From Pseudomonas sp. RGM2987 (lineage in GTDB: Bacteria > Pseudomonadota > Gammaproteobacteria > Pseudomonadales > Pseudomonadaceae), in contig NZ_JALJDX010000163.1 of the NCBI RefSeq assembly GCF_022952855.1, positions 1-32,294 of the forward strand: 32,294 nucleotides of DNA, written 5' to 3'. Positions 23,042-31,789 of the stretch are shown in pieces. Position 1 is the stretch's first letter. Each line of letters begins with the position of its first letter. The position numbers were made by a program, and so were the translations under genes. A model generated the notes under the pieces. It saw nothing but the letters and a program-made list of their open reading frames with translations, did no database searches and was not told the origin of the DNA.

Positions 23042-24796
23042 CTACGCCTCCGGGTCGATGGGCAAGGTCACGCAGAACACTGCGCCGTTCTCATGGTTCT
23101 GCGCCGTCAGTCGCCCGCCGGCTTCATGAATGATTGCAAAGGACACCGCCAGCCCCAGTCCCAGTCCGTCACCCACGGCCTTGGTGGTGAAAAACGGATC
23201 GAACACCTGGGCCAGATGATCCTCGGCGATCCCGCTGCCGCTGTCACTGACGCTCAGGTGCCACAGTTGTTCATCGGCCTTCAGGCGTATTTCCAGGCGC
23301 TTGAGGGGTTGCCCGGCCATGGCGTCGAGGGCGTTGCGCAGCAGGTTGATCAGCACCTGTTCGAGACGGATCGCATCGCCACGCACCCACGCCGGGCGGG
23401 TCAGGTGCAGCACGATGCTGACCTGTTCGTCCCGCAGGCGCGTGTCCAGCAGTTGCAGCGCCTGGTCCACCACCGCTGCCAGATCCAGGCGTTCGCGCAG
23501 GCCGCTGGGGCTTTTGCGGGCGAAGGTTTTCAAGTGGCCGGTGAGGGCGGCCATGCGGGTCAACATGTCGTCCACCGGTTTGAGGGCCTTGTAGGCGTCA
23601 TCGACCCGGCCATGGTCCAGCAGCAAGCGCAGGGTTGCCAATTGCATGCGTTGGGCGGTCAGCGGCTGGTTGATCTCATGGGCCAGGGCCGCCGACATCT
23701 GCCCCAGGGCCGCGAGCTTGGCCGATTGCACCAGCCCGTCCTGGGCGGTGCGCAGGTCTCGGGTGCGTTCTTCGACCAGGCGCTCGAGTTCCTCGCGGCT
23801 GCGCTGGCGCAGTTTGGCTAGGCGCCAGCGCTGGTTGAGAAACAGCAACAGGAACACCAGCGCCAGCCACAGCCCGGCCGCGGCGAGCCCGGCATTGCGC
23901 AGGTCTTCGAAGGCGATCTGCGGGCGACGCAACAAGTGCAGCGTCCAGCCTTCGCCCGCCAACGGCAGCGATTCCCACAGATAATCCGCCGTGCCCTTGG
24001 GCGCTTCGACCCGGGCCAGATGGCTGTTGTCGTCAAAGCGGCGCAGCGTTTCGACGGCCAGCGGTTGCAGCGGTTGTTTGTCGTATTGGCGGGTCGCCTT
24101 GAGTTCGGCGCGGTCGCTGTCGGTCAAGGGTTGCAGATGGCGGTAACGCCAACCCGGGCGATTGGCGATGAAGATAATCCCCCGGGCATCGCTGACCAGC
24201 AGCGTGTCACTGCCCTGGCGCCATTCGCGCTCCAGCTCCGGAAACTCCAGCTTGACCACCATCGCGCCGAGGAACTCACCGTTGTCGCCGGTCACCGCGC
24301 TGGAAAGAAAGTAACCGGGTATGCCGCTGGTGACGCCCACCGCATAAAAACGCCCGGTGCCTTGGGTGCGGGTCTGGAGAAAATAGGGCCGGAAACCATA
24401 GTTATGGCCGACGTAACTGCTGGGCAGCCGCCAGTTGCTGGCCGCGACGGCCAGGCCGGTGTGGTCGAGCAGTTCCAGGGTCGATGACTGCGCGGCGCCG
24501 TTGATCTGTTCCAGCTTGCGATTCAATCCGTCCTGTTGCGCCGCATCCACCGGCCCCTTGAGCGCCGCGCGTAACTCAGGATCCAGCGCCAGCACGGCGG
24601 GCAGCGCGCGGTAACGTTCGATCAGGGTGTGCAGGGAGTTGGCGTACAACGCCAACTGCTGGCTGGCGCGATGGGCGTCTTCCTCCAGGGCCTGGCTTTC
24701 GGCGTGGCGCACGGCGAGGGTAGCGGCCAGCGCAGCGCCGGTGAGGATCAGCAGGGTGTACAACGACAGGCGCAGGGTACGGGGAGTCGGCAGCAT
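23042..24796 (-). CDS. Sensor histidine kinase, MifS/DctB-like (584 aa)
   Basis: This is a predicted membrane kinase partner of the regulator. The first membrane helix is LRLSLYTLLILTGAALAATLAV (residues 8-29). A periplasmic sensing domain of about 260 residues with a PAS-like (Cache) fold follows, including YGFRPYFLQTRTQGTGRFYAVG, which resembles DctB. A second helix is AGLAAAGLWLALVFLLLFL. The phosphorylated His is in ALAHEINQPL, and the ATPase boxes include LINLLRNALDAM (N box), DSGSGI and GLGLGLAVSF. It probably senses a C4 or C5 dicarboxylate. It is the first gene of the two-gene unit. Confidence 0.92.
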   Translation of the reverse strand: MLPTPRTLRLSLYTLLILTGAALAATLAVRHAESQALEEDAHRASQQLALYANSLHTLIERYRALPAVLALDPELRAALKGPVDAAQQDGLNRKLEQINGAAQSSTLELLDHTGLAVAASNWRLPSSYVGHNYGFRPYFLQTRTQGTGRFYAVGVTSGIPGYFLSSAVTGDNGEFLGAMVVKLEFPELEREWRQGSDTLLVSDARGIIFIANRPGWRYRHLQPLTDSDRAELKATRQYDKQPLQPLAVETLRRFDDNSHLARVEAPKGTADYLWESLPLAGEGWTLHLLRRPQIAFEDLRNAGLAAAGLWLALVFLLLFLNQRWRLAKLRQRSREELERLVEERTRDLRTAQDGLVQSAKLAALGQMSAALAHEINQPLTAQRMQLATLRLLLDHGRVDDAYKALKPVDDMLTRMAALTGHLKTFARKSPSGLRERLDLAAVVDQALQLLDTRLRDEQVSIVLHLTRPAWVRGDAIRLEQVLINLLRNALDAMAGQPLKRLEIRLKADEQLWHLSVSDSGSGIAEDHLAQVFDPFFTTKAVGDGLGLGLAVSFAIIHEAGGRLTAQNHENGAVFCVTLPIDPEA

Positions 24797-24850
24797 GCTG
24801 GGCTAAAAGGATCGAAAGTCGGGCGGGCACGATAGCATGGTGCTCGCCCT

Positions 24851-24938
24851 GTGGGAGCGGGCTTGCTCGCGAAGGCGGTGTATCAGTCGACATAGTTGTT
24901 AACTGACACACCGCCTTCGCGAACAAGCCCGCTCCCAC
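24851..24938. repeat. REP doublet (family 1)
   Basis: A forward half-site at 24851-24873 and a reverse half-site at 24916-24938 (one base changed, GAACAAGCC) enclose a spacer with GCGGTGTATCAGTCGAC and AACTGACACACCGC, which are themselves inverted repeats. It lies between the kinase start and the fumarase terminator. Confidence 0.88.
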
Positions 24939-24964
24939 AGGGTTCAACCGCGGTATCCGAGTAC

Positions 24965-25002
24965 AAAAAAAGGCCGGTGGGCATGTCGCTCACCGGCCTT
25001 TT
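24965..25002 (-). terminator. Intrinsic terminator of fumarase gene
   Basis: On the minus strand AAAAGGCCGGTG and CACCGGCC form a strong stem with an 11-12 nt loop, followed by seven T. It begins 21 bp after the fumarase stop. The plus strand also ends in TTTT, so it may act in both directions. Confidence 0.92.
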
Positions 25003-25022
25003 CTACAGCATCGATGTGCGTG

Positions 25023-26546
25023 TTACTGCACTTCCACTGCCAGGCTGTCGCTGATCTTTTTCTGCCAGATCGCCGGGCCGGTGATGTGCACCGACTCGCC
25101 TTGGCTATCGACCGCAACGGTCACCGGCATGTCCTTGACCTCGAACTCGTAGATCGCTTCCATGCCCAGTTCGGCGAACGCCAGGACTTTGGATTTGCGG
25201 ATCGCCTGGGCCACCAGGTAAGCGGCGCCGCCGACGGCCATCAGGTACACGGCCTTGTTGTCCTTGATCGCTTCGATGGCGGTCGGGCCGCGCTCGGATT
25301 TGCCGATCATGCCCAACAGGCCGGTCTGCTCGAGGATCTGACGGGTGAACTTGTCCATCCGCGTGGCGGTGGTCGGGCCGGCAGGGCCGACGACTTCGTC
25401 GCCCACCGGATCAACCGGGCCGACGTAGTAGATGAAGCGGCCCTTGAGGTCCACCGGCAGGCTTTCACCCTTGTTCAGCATCTCGACCATGCGCTTGTGC
25501 GCCGCGTCGCGACCGGTGAGCATCTTGCCGTTGAGCAGCACGGTTTCGCCCGGTTTCCAGCTCTGCACTTCTTCCGGGGTCAGGGTGTCGAGGTTGACGC
25601 GGCGCGCCGACGGGCCGGCTTCCCAGACGATTTCCGGGTAGGCGTCCAGCGGTGGCGCTTCCAGCTCGGCAGGGCCTGAGCCGTCCAGCACGAAGTGGGC
25701 GTGACGGGTGGCGGCGCAGTTGGGGATCATGCACACCGGCAGGGAGGCGGCGTGGGTCGGGTAGTCCATGATCTTCACGTCGAGCACGGTGGTCAGGCCA
25801 CCCAGGCCCTGGGCGCCGATGCCCAGTTGGTTGACCTTCTCGAACAGCTCCAGGCGCATTTCTTCGATGCGGTTCTGTGGGCCGCGAGCCTTGAGCTCAT
25901 GAATGTCGATGGATTCCATCAACACTTCCTTGGCCATCACGGCGGCCTTCTCGGCGGTGCCGCCGATGCCGATGCCGAGCATGCCCGGTGGGCACCAGCC
26001 TGCGCCCATGGTCGGGACGGTCTTGAGTACCCAGTCGACGATCGAGTCGGACGGGTTGAGCATGGCCATCTTCGACTTGTTCTCGGAGCCGCCGCCCTTG
26101 GCCGCCACGTCCACTTCCACGGTGTTGCCCGGGACGATGGAGTAGTGGATGACCGCCGGGGTGTTGTCCTTGGTGTTCTTGCGCGCGCCTGCCGGGTCGG
26201 CAAGGATCGATGCGCGCAAGACGTTTTCCGGCAGGTTGTAGGCGCGACGCACGCCCTCGTTGATCATGTCGTCCAGGCTCATGGTCGCGCCATCCCAACG
26301 TACGTCCATGCCCACGCGCACGAACACGGTCACGATGCCGGTGTCCTGGCAGATCGGCCGATGGCCGGTGGCGCACATGCGCGAGTTGATCAGGATCTGC
26401 GCCATGGAATCACGGGCCGCCGGCGATTCTTCGCGCAGGTAGGCCTCGTGCATCGCCTGGATGAAATCCACGGGGTGGTAATAGGAAATGAACTGCAGGG
26501 CGTCGGCAACGCTCTGAATCAGGTCATCTTGCTTGATCACGGTCAT
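25023..26546 (-). CDS. fumA: Class I (4Fe-4S) fumarate hydratase (507 aa)
   Basis: This enzyme converts fumarate to malate in the citric acid cycle and is the oxygen-sensitive iron-sulfur type. Cys residues that fit the cluster ligands are in RPICQDTGIV, GAGWCPPGMLG and IPNCAATRHAHF. The second half carries VGPVDPVGDEVVGPAGPTTATRMD, the family swivel domain. The length of 507 aa is normal. GAGGAG lies eight bases before ATG 26546. Its place next to the sadC-like gene resembles PA4333-PA4332. Confidence 0.95.
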   Translation of the reverse strand: MTVIKQDDLIQSVADALQFISYYHPVDFIQAMHEAYLREESPAARDSMAQILINSRMCATGHRPICQDTGIVTVFVRVGMDVRWDGATMSLDDMINEGVRRAYNLPENVLRASILADPAGARKNTKDNTPAVIHYSIVPGNTVEVDVAAKGGGSENKSKMAMLNPSDSIVDWVLKTVPTMGAGWCPPGMLGIGIGGTAEKAAVMAKEVLMESIDIHELKARGPQNRIEEMRLELFEKVNQLGIGAQGLGGLTTVLDVKIMDYPTHAASLPVCMIPNCAATRHAHFVLDGSGPAELEAPPLDAYPEIVWEAGPSARRVNLDTLTPEEVQSWKPGETVLLNGKMLTGRDAAHKRMVEMLNKGESLPVDLKGRFIYYVGPVDPVGDEVVGPAGPTTATRMDKFTRQILEQTGLLGMIGKSERGPTAIEAIKDNKAVYLMAVGGAAYLVAQAIRKSKVLAFAELGMEAIYEFEVKDMPVTVAVDSQGESVHITGPAIWQKKISDSLAVEVQ

Positions 26547-26695
26547 GAGTCGCGCTCCTCTCTAAAGACGGGAACATTCAATGAGCTACCGGCCGCTTGG
26601 GTGCATCGGTCGACGGACGGCATCTCTGTAAGGCACGCCGGGCATGCTGGCGCGACGCTAAAAAGGCGCGGCAGTATATCGCAGGCGGGCATCCT

Positions 26696-26717
26696 GTGGG
26701 AGCGAGCTTGCTCGCGA
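26696..26717 (+). repeat. REP half-site (family 1)
   Basis: This is a single forward half-site (GTGGGAGCGAGCTTGCTCGC) upstream of the fumarase gene. It has no inverted partner of the same family nearby; a family-2 element follows 35 bp later. Confidence 0.85.
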
Positions 26718-26751
26718 TCACGACGCACTGATGAGGTGGGAAGTGGAACCT

Positions 26752-26845
26752 GTGGCGAGGGAGCTTGCTCCCGCTCGATTGCGCAGCAATCGCCTGCGAG
26801 CCTGGGGCCGCTTCGCAGCCCAGCGGGAGCAAGCTCCCTCGCCAC
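26752..26845. repeat. Long inverted repeat, REP family 2
   Basis: Arms starting GTGGCGAGGGAGCTTGCTCC and their inverse flank a loop of about 45 bp. Unlike the copies at 5374, 6702 and 17715 it lies between divergent genes. The 455-bp gap 26547-27001 otherwise holds the half-site at 26696 and about 150 bp of unique sequence with the hairpin at 26942. Confidence 0.85.
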
Positions 26846-26941
26846 AAGAATTAGCGCTTCGGGCCGTAAATACTGCGTCAATCTGGGCCATTGCTTTGAC
26901 GCCATTTTTCTGCTCCAGAATTGAATGGTCATTTGTCGAGC

Positions 26942-26959
26942 ACGCCACTAAAGTGGCGT
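26942..26959 (+). promoter_or_regulatory. Hairpin in the sadC leader
   Basis: ACGCCACT and AGTGGCGT form a perfect inverted repeat with two central A, effectively a 7-bp stem with a TAAA loop. It lies 42 bp before the cyclase ATG. It could be an operator or an mRNA structure; no T run follows. Confidence 0.45.
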
Positions 26960-27001
26960 CTGGCCTGTAGCGTAGGACGCCTCTGTCAGTTCTCCTTTCC
27001 C

Positions 27002-28123
27002 ATGGTGAGTCAACGATTGACCCATAACGCCATTCAACGTCTTTTGCTGAAACGCTTCGCTTTGGCGGCTGCGACCTACGCGCTGGCATTGGTGTTGTTG
27101 TGGCTGGCATTTTTCAGTGGTCATTACCTGGACTCGTTGCGCGGTGTCATCATCGGCAGCGTGTTGGTGGTGCTGTGCCAGGCCGGGCTGTTCGCGACGT
27201 TTATCACCCAGCGCAATCTGCGCTTCGCCGACCCCAGCCTCACCGAGATACAGGTATTGATCGGCCTGGGCTGGCAGACCTGGATGATGGCGCACCTGGA
27301 TCAGGCCCGGGGCGTGTTCCTGGTGTTCTATGTGCTGATCCTGCTGTTCGGCCTGTTCCATCTGTCCCGGCGAGCCTTTGTGCGCTGTGCGATGCTGGTG
27401 TTTATCAGTTTCAGCGGTATCACCCTCTGGGACGGTTACTTCTTCCGGCTTCCCGACCCGACGCTGGCCGGGTTGCAGGTCAGCGTATTGCTGATGGTGC
27501 TGGTCTGGCTGGTGTTCTATGCCCGTTACGTCCAGACCTCACGCCAGCGCATGCGCCAGCGCCGGTTTGCCTTGCAGGCACACCAGGACACCTTGCGCGG
27601 CATGATGCGCCAGCTTGAAGACCTGGTGGCCACCGACGAACTGACCGGGCTGTTCAACCGCCGGCATTTCCTGCGCCTGGCATCCCGGGAACTGAACACC
27701 CTCAGGCCCAACGTCGCCCATGGCCTGGCGCTGATCGACCTCGACCATTTCAAACGCATCAACGACCTGCACGGCCACGCCGCCGGCGACCAGGTGCTCC
27801 AGGCGTTTGCATCGGTCGCCACGGCCTGCCTGCGCGAGGGTGATGTGCTGGCCCGCTATGGCGGCGAGGAGTTCGTCATGCTCTTGCCGGCCTGCGATCC
27901 CTCGCGCCTGACCGCTTGTTGCGAGCGCCTGCGGCTGGCGTTTACCGAAGTCGAGCTGGTCGGCCTGCAGGTGGGTGCCCTGAGCCTGTCGGCGGGCATG
28001 ACCATGCTGGAAATGGATGATGACCTGGACGACGCATTGCAGCGTGCCGACCAGGCCCTGTACCGTGCCAAGCGAGACGGCCGCAATCGTTGCGCCGCCG
28101 CTTGGGAGCACGTCGATGCCTGA
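27002..28123 (+). CDS. sadC: Membrane diguanylate cyclase, SadC-like (373 aa)
   Basis: This enzyme makes cyclic di-GMP from two GTP and so favours surface attachment. About six membrane helices fill residues 20-185. A GGDEF domain follows (about 205-373) with DELTGLFNRRHF at its start, the active GGEEF at 287-291, and an intact inhibitory RxxD site at 278-281. The name rests on synteny: the order fumA, GGDEF protein, ferredoxin reductase, pyruvate kinase resembles the sadC region of P. aeruginosa. ATG 27002 has no clear ribosome site upstream; a TTG at 26921 is possible but unlikely. It overlaps the next gene by eight bases. Confidence 0.85.
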   Translation: MVSQRLTHNAIQRLLLKRFALAAATYALALVLLWLAFFSGHYLDSLRGVIIGSVLVVLCQAGLFATFITQRNLRFADPSLTEIQVLIGLGWQTWMMAHLDQARGVFLVFYVLILLFGLFHLSRRAFVRCAMLVFISFSGITLWDGYFFRLPDPTLAGLQVSVLLMVLVWLVFYARYVQTSRQRMRQRRFALQAHQDTLRGMMRQLEDLVATDELTGLFNRRHFLRLASRELNTLRPNVAHGLALIDLDHFKRINDLHGHAAGDQVLQAFASVATACLREGDVLARYGGEEFVMLLPACDPSRLTACCERLRLAFTEVELVGLQVGALSLSAGMTMLEMDDDLDDALQRADQALYRAKRDGRNRCAAAWEHVDA

Positions 28124-29051
28124 ACTGACAGCCGCCGGTCGGCAATGGACGGTGGCGGCGGGCAGTAATTTGCTGGACGCGTTGAATGAAGCGGGGGTAG
28201 CGGTGCCCTACAGCTGTCGCGCCGGCAGTTGCCATGCCTGCCTGGTGCAGTGTGTCGGCGGTGATGTCCGTGATAGCCGACCGGATGCCTTGAGCCCGGC
28301 GCAGCGCGATCAGGGCTGGCGGCTGGCCTGCCAATGCCATGTGCTCGATGATGTGCAAATCCACACGTTTGACCCGCAGCGCGACGGCCAGGCCGCCATG
28401 GTGGCGGCAGTGGATTGGCTGGGCGGCGAGGTGCTGCGCTTGCGTATCACCCCGGAGCGGGCGCTGCGTTACCGGGCCGGCCAGCATCTGGTGCTATGGG
28501 CGGGCAACGTGGCTCGGCCGTATTCCCTGGCGAGCCTGCCGGAGGAAGACCGTTTCCTGGAATTCCATCTCGATTGTCGCGACCCCGGCCAGTTCATCGA
28601 TGCGGCGCGCCAACTGAAGGCCGGCGACACGATTCGCCTCGGTGAACTGCGCGGCGGTGCGCTGCACTACGACCCTGACTGGAGTGGCCGACCGCTGTGG
28701 CTGCTGGCCGCCGGCACCGGCCTGGCGCCGCTGTTCGGCCTGCTGCGCGAAGCCCTGCGCCAGCGTCACCAAGGTGCCATCCGCCTTATTCACGTGGCCC
28801 ATGATGCGCCCGGGCATTACCTGGCCAAACCCCTGGCGGCGCTGGAGGCCAAGCACCAGAACCTCAGTGTCGAGCTGCTGACCGCAGCCGAGGCACCGTC
28901 TGCATTGGCGCAACTGCGGCTTGTCTCCCGGCAAACCCAGGCTTTGCTCTGCGGCCATCCCGACCGGGTCGAGGCCTTTGCCAAACGCCTGTACCTGGCC
29001 GGCCTGCCGCGCAATCAACTGCTGGCCGATGTGTTCCTGCCCCGTGGTTGA
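28116..29051 (+). CDS. 2Fe-2S ferredoxin / FAD-NAD(P) reductase fusion (311 aa)
   Basis: This is a predicted electron-transfer protein. The N-terminal plant-type ferredoxin domain (1-85) has the ligand pattern C-R-A-G-S-C-H-A-C and a fourth Cys in RLACQC. An FAD-binding domain follows with RPYSLAS near residue 130. The NAD(P) domain has LLAAGTGLAPLFGLLREAL and ends with ALLCGHPDRVEAFAKRLYLAG. ATG 28116 has GGGAG at 28104-28108. It overlaps the cyclase stop, so translation is coupled. PA4331 is the probable counterpart. The electron acceptor is unknown. Confidence 0.9.
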   Translation: MPELTAAGRQWTVAAGSNLLDALNEAGVAVPYSCRAGSCHACLVQCVGGDVRDSRPDALSPAQRDQGWRLACQCHVLDDVQIHTFDPQRDGQAAMVAAVDWLGGEVLRLRITPERALRYRAGQHLVLWAGNVARPYSLASLPEEDRFLEFHLDCRDPGQFIDAARQLKAGDTIRLGELRGGALHYDPDWSGRPLWLLAAGTGLAPLFGLLREALRQRHQGAIRLIHVAHDAPGHYLAKPLAALEAKHQNLSVELLTAAEAPSALAQLRLVSRQTQALLCGHPDRVEAFAKRLYLAGLPRNQLLADVFLPRG

Positions 29052-29084
29052 GCGCTGATTTTCAGTAGTGCTTGGGCTGGCCTC

Positions 29085-29256
29085 ATCGCGAGCAGGCTCG
29101 CTCCCACAGGGTTTGCGCTAATCCCTTGTGGGAGCGAGCTTGCTCGCGAAAGCGTCGGGTCAGCTTGCATCCCTGTTGAATGTGCTACCGCCTTCGCGAG
29201 CAAGCCCGCTCCCACAGGGTTCGCACAATCCCTTGTGGGAGCGAGCCTGCTCGCGA
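29085..29256. repeat. Two REP doublets (family 1)
   Basis: Four half-sites alternate: reverse 29085-29107, forward 29128-29150, reverse 29193-29215, forward 29235-29256. Both reverse-forward pairs are separated by about 20 bp (CAGGGTTTGCGCTAATCCCTT and CAGGGTTCGCACAATCCCTT), so one is a copy of the other. The 296-bp gap 29052-29347 otherwise holds only the terminator. Confidence 0.88.
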
Positions 29257-29297
29257 TGACGGTAGTTCAGGCACGACTTTTCCCAAGGCCAGAAACC

Positions 29298-29330
29298 AAA
29301 AAGCCCCGCCATTCACAGGGCGGGGCTTTT
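29298..29330 (-). terminator. Intrinsic terminator of pyruvate kinase gene
   Basis: On the minus strand AAAAGCCCCGCC pairs with GGCGGGGCTTTT across a nine-base loop, followed by a T-rich tail. It begins 18 bp after the stop. T residues on both sides suggest two-way action. Confidence 0.92.
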
Positions 29331-29347
29331 GTCTATCAACTAGACAC

Positions 29348-30799
29348 TCAGACCATCGGGTCGCCAACGTGCAGGATCTTCATCCCGTTGGTGCCGCCGA
29401 TGGTGTGGTAGCTGTCGCCCTTGGTCAGGATGACCCAGTCACCGGTCTGCACCACGCCACGCTTGACCAGTTCGTCCACCGCGGCCTGGCTGACTTCGCC
29501 CGGTTGCAGGGCGGCCGGGTCGAACGGCACGGTGTAGACGCCACGGAACATGGCGGCGCGGGCTTGGGTTTCGCGGTGCGGGGAGAACGCGTAGATCGGC
29601 ACCGAGGAACGGATGCGCGACATGATCAGCGGCGTGTAGCCACTTTCGGTCAGGGCGATGATCGCCTTTACACCGGGGAAGTGGTTGGCGGTGTACATGG
29701 TCGCCAGGGCGATGCTCTCGTCGCAGCGCTCGAACGTCTTGCCGATGCGATGGCTGGAGGTCTTGCCGGTAGGGTGCTTCTCAGCGCCGATGCAGATGCG
29801 GGCCATGGCCTGCACCGCTTCGAGCGGGTACTGGCCGGCAGCGCTTTCGGCCGAGAGCATCACCGCGTCGGTGTAGTCGAGCACGGCGTTGGCTACGTCG
29901 GACACTTCGGCGCGGGTCGGCATCGGGTTCTGGATCATCGACTCCATCATCTGGGTCGCCACGATCACCGCTTTGTTGTGGCGGCGGGCGTGCAGGATGA
30001 TCTTCTTCTGGATGCCCACCAGCTCGGCGTCGCCGATTTCCACGCCCAGGTCGCCACGGGCCACCATCACCGCGTCGGACGCCTTGATCAGGCCATCGAG
30101 GGTTTCGTCGTCGGCCACGGCCTCGGCGCGTTCGACCTTCGCCACCAGCCAGGCGGTGCCGCCGGCTTCGTCGCGCAGTTGACGGGCGTATTCCATGTCG
30201 GCGGCGTCACGGGGGAAGGACACGGCGAGGTAGTCGACTTCCATTTCCGCAGCGAGCTTGATGTCGGCTTTGTCTTTCTCGGTCAGGGCCGGCGCCGTGA
30301 GGCCACCGCCACGACGGTTGATGCCTTTGTGGTCCGACAGCGGGCCGCCAATGGTCACGACGCAGTTCAGTTCGGTAGCGGTGGCGGTTTCGACGCGCAT
30401 CACGACGCGACCGTCGTCGAGCAGCAGCTCGTCGCCTACGCCGCAGTCCTTGACCAGGTCCGGGTAGTCGATACCCACGACCTGCTGGTTGCCTTCGGTC
30501 AGCGGATGGCTGGTGGAGAAGGTGAATTTGTCACCGATCTTCAGCTCGATGCGCTTGTTGGCGAATTTGGCGATACGGATCTTGGGGCCTTGCAGGTCAC
30601 CCAGCAGGGCAACGAAGCGGCCATGCTTGGCGGCGAGGTCGCGCACCAGCTTGGCACGAGCCTTGTGCTCGTCGGGGGTGCCGTGGGAAAAGTTCAGGCG
30701 GGCGACGTCCAGGCCAGCCAGAATCAGCTGTTCGAGAACTTCCGGCGAGTTACTGGCCGGGCCAAGGGTAGCGACGATTTTGGTACGACGGACGGACAT
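29348..30799 (-). CDS. pyk: Pyruvate kinase (483 aa)
   Basis: This enzyme converts phosphoenolpyruvate and ADP to pyruvate and ATP, the last step of glycolysis. The N-terminal RRTKIVATLGPAS and the NFSHG motif are present. The catalytic Lys is in AWLVAKVERAEAV, and the metal-binding VMVARGDLGVEIG and MMESMIQNPMPTRAEVSDVANAVLDYTDAVMLSAESA signatures are intact. The length of 483 aa fits the PykA form of Pseudomonas (PA4329 type). GAGGAG lies six bases before ATG 30799. It is a single-gene unit with its own terminator. Confidence 0.96.
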   Translation of the reverse strand: MSVRRTKIVATLGPASNSPEVLEQLILAGLDVARLNFSHGTPDEHKARAKLVRDLAAKHGRFVALLGDLQGPKIRIAKFANKRIELKIGDKFTFSTSHPLTEGNQQVVGIDYPDLVKDCGVGDELLLDDGRVVMRVETATATELNCVVTIGGPLSDHKGINRRGGGLTAPALTEKDKADIKLAAEMEVDYLAVSFPRDAADMEYARQLRDEAGGTAWLVAKVERAEAVADDETLDGLIKASDAVMVARGDLGVEIGDAELVGIQKKIILHARRHNKAVIVATQMMESMIQNPMPTRAEVSDVANAVLDYTDAVMLSAESAAGQYPLEAVQAMARICIGAEKHPTGKTSSHRIGKTFERCDESIALATMYTANHFPGVKAIIALTESGYTPLIMSRIRSSVPIYAFSPHRETQARAAMFRGVYTVPFDPAALQPGEVSQAAVDELVKRGVVQTGDWVILTKGDSYHTIGGTNGMKILHVGDPMV

Positions 30800-30951
30800 G
30801 CAAGACTCCTCAGGTTCAAGCGCCAGCGAAGGCTACTATGCTCTTTGGGTGTAGTCATTGTTCATCTGCACTACTTTTTCGTTTGTTTTTCGAAATGAAC
30901 ATTCCTGAAAATATTCACGCCTTTTGAAGGGTAAAGCCGGGCACTGCTCTT

Positions 30952-31043
30952 GTGGCGAGGGAGCTTGCTCCCGCTGAGCTGCGCAGCAGCCCCAAAAAGA
31001 CAGGGCCGCTTCGCGCCCCAGCGGAGCAAGCTCCCTCGCCACA
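30952..31043. repeat. Long inverted repeat, REP family 2
   Basis: Arms starting GTGGCGAGGGAGCTTGCTCC and their inverse flank a loop of about 45 bp. The right arm has lost one G (AGCGGAGC). It lies in the 325-bp gap between divergent pyruvate kinase and lipoprotein genes; I see nothing else firm there. Confidence 0.82.
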
Positions 31044-31124
31044 AGTGCTTACCAAGGTAGTCGCTTTCAGGTTGAAGATTTTCCCACCCAGGTCGATACA
31101 GACCTCAAGACAGGAGAACCTCCC

Positions 31125-31499
31125 ATGCGATTCGTGCTTTTAGTTGCCCTGGCCCTGAGCGTCACGGGCTGTACCCGTTGGTCGATGAACCATCACATGA
31201 ACCTGGCCTACAAGGCCTATGACCGTGGCAATTGCGAGCAGGTGATGCTCGAGCTGTCCCAGGTCGACCGCGCCAGCCGCGCCCGTCGCTATATGCAGCC
31301 GGAAGTCTCGATGCTGCGCGGCCAGTGCCTGGAACGCCAGAAGTTGTTCATTGATGCGGCGCAGACCTACCAGTTCATCATCACGCAGTACCCTGACAGC
31401 GAATACGCCTTCCGCGCCCGCGCTCGTCTGGAAACCTTGCAGAGCCTGGGCCACTACCCGACCCGCAGCGCCGCGACGGTCCGCCCCGCCGCGTCCTGA
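31125..31499 (+). CDS. Small lipoprotein with TPR-like helices (124 aa)
   Basis: The signal peptide ends in a lipobox (VTGC) with Cys16 as the lipidated residue, so the protein is anchored to a membrane on the periplasmic side. The next residue is Thr, not Asp, which favours the outer membrane. The mature part (LAYKAYDRGNCEQVMLELSQVDRA... LFIDAAQTYQFIITQYPDSEYAFRARARLETL) reads as helical TPR-like repeats, similar to YfiO/BamD-type helices but much shorter. AGGAGAA at 31112-31118 precedes ATG 31125. The partner is unknown. Confidence 0.82.
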   Translation: MRFVLLVALALSVTGCTRWSMNHHMNLAYKAYDRGNCEQVMLELSQVDRASRARRYMQPEVSMLRGQCLERQKLFIDAAQTYQFIITQYPDSEYAFRARARLETLQSLGHYPTRSAATVRPAAS

Positions 31500-31569
31500 C
31501 AGGCGCCCGGGCAATACGGGCAGGAACGATTCCTGGCCGCGACTGCCCTATTCAATTGAAAGATGAAAG

Positions 31570-31619
31570 ATTTGTACAAGGGCTGGTTGCGCTAAAACCT
31601 TCAGCTATATTTGTACAAG
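31570..31619. promoter_or_regulatory. Two ATTTGTACAAG direct repeats before the PilZ gene
   Basis: ATTTGTACAAG occurs at 31570-31580 and 31609-31619, 39 bp apart. The inner TTGTACAA is a perfect 8-bp palindrome. A related TGTACAAA overlaps the PilZ ATG at 31791. They may be operator sites; I assign no regulator. The surrounding gap 31500-31789 is AT-richer than the genes. Confidence 0.45.
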
Positions 31620-31789
31620 TCATATTAGAGCTGAATCTCTAAATTCAAGAGGCACCTGTGACCGGCAGCGGTAAAGCCGAGGCGCATTTGAGCGTCTGGC
31701 ACCGGGATCGGGGAGAGCGGGCTCAAGTGTGCCCGTTCCGAAGCATTCGGCCGCTCCTGTCAGGGAGCGTTCAAAAAGCGATACAAGAC

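Noticed and set aside
29180..30898. Long plus-strand open frame (572 aa) opposite pyruvate kinase
   Set aside because: It is antisense to a fully conserved pyruvate kinase and begins inside REP DNA.
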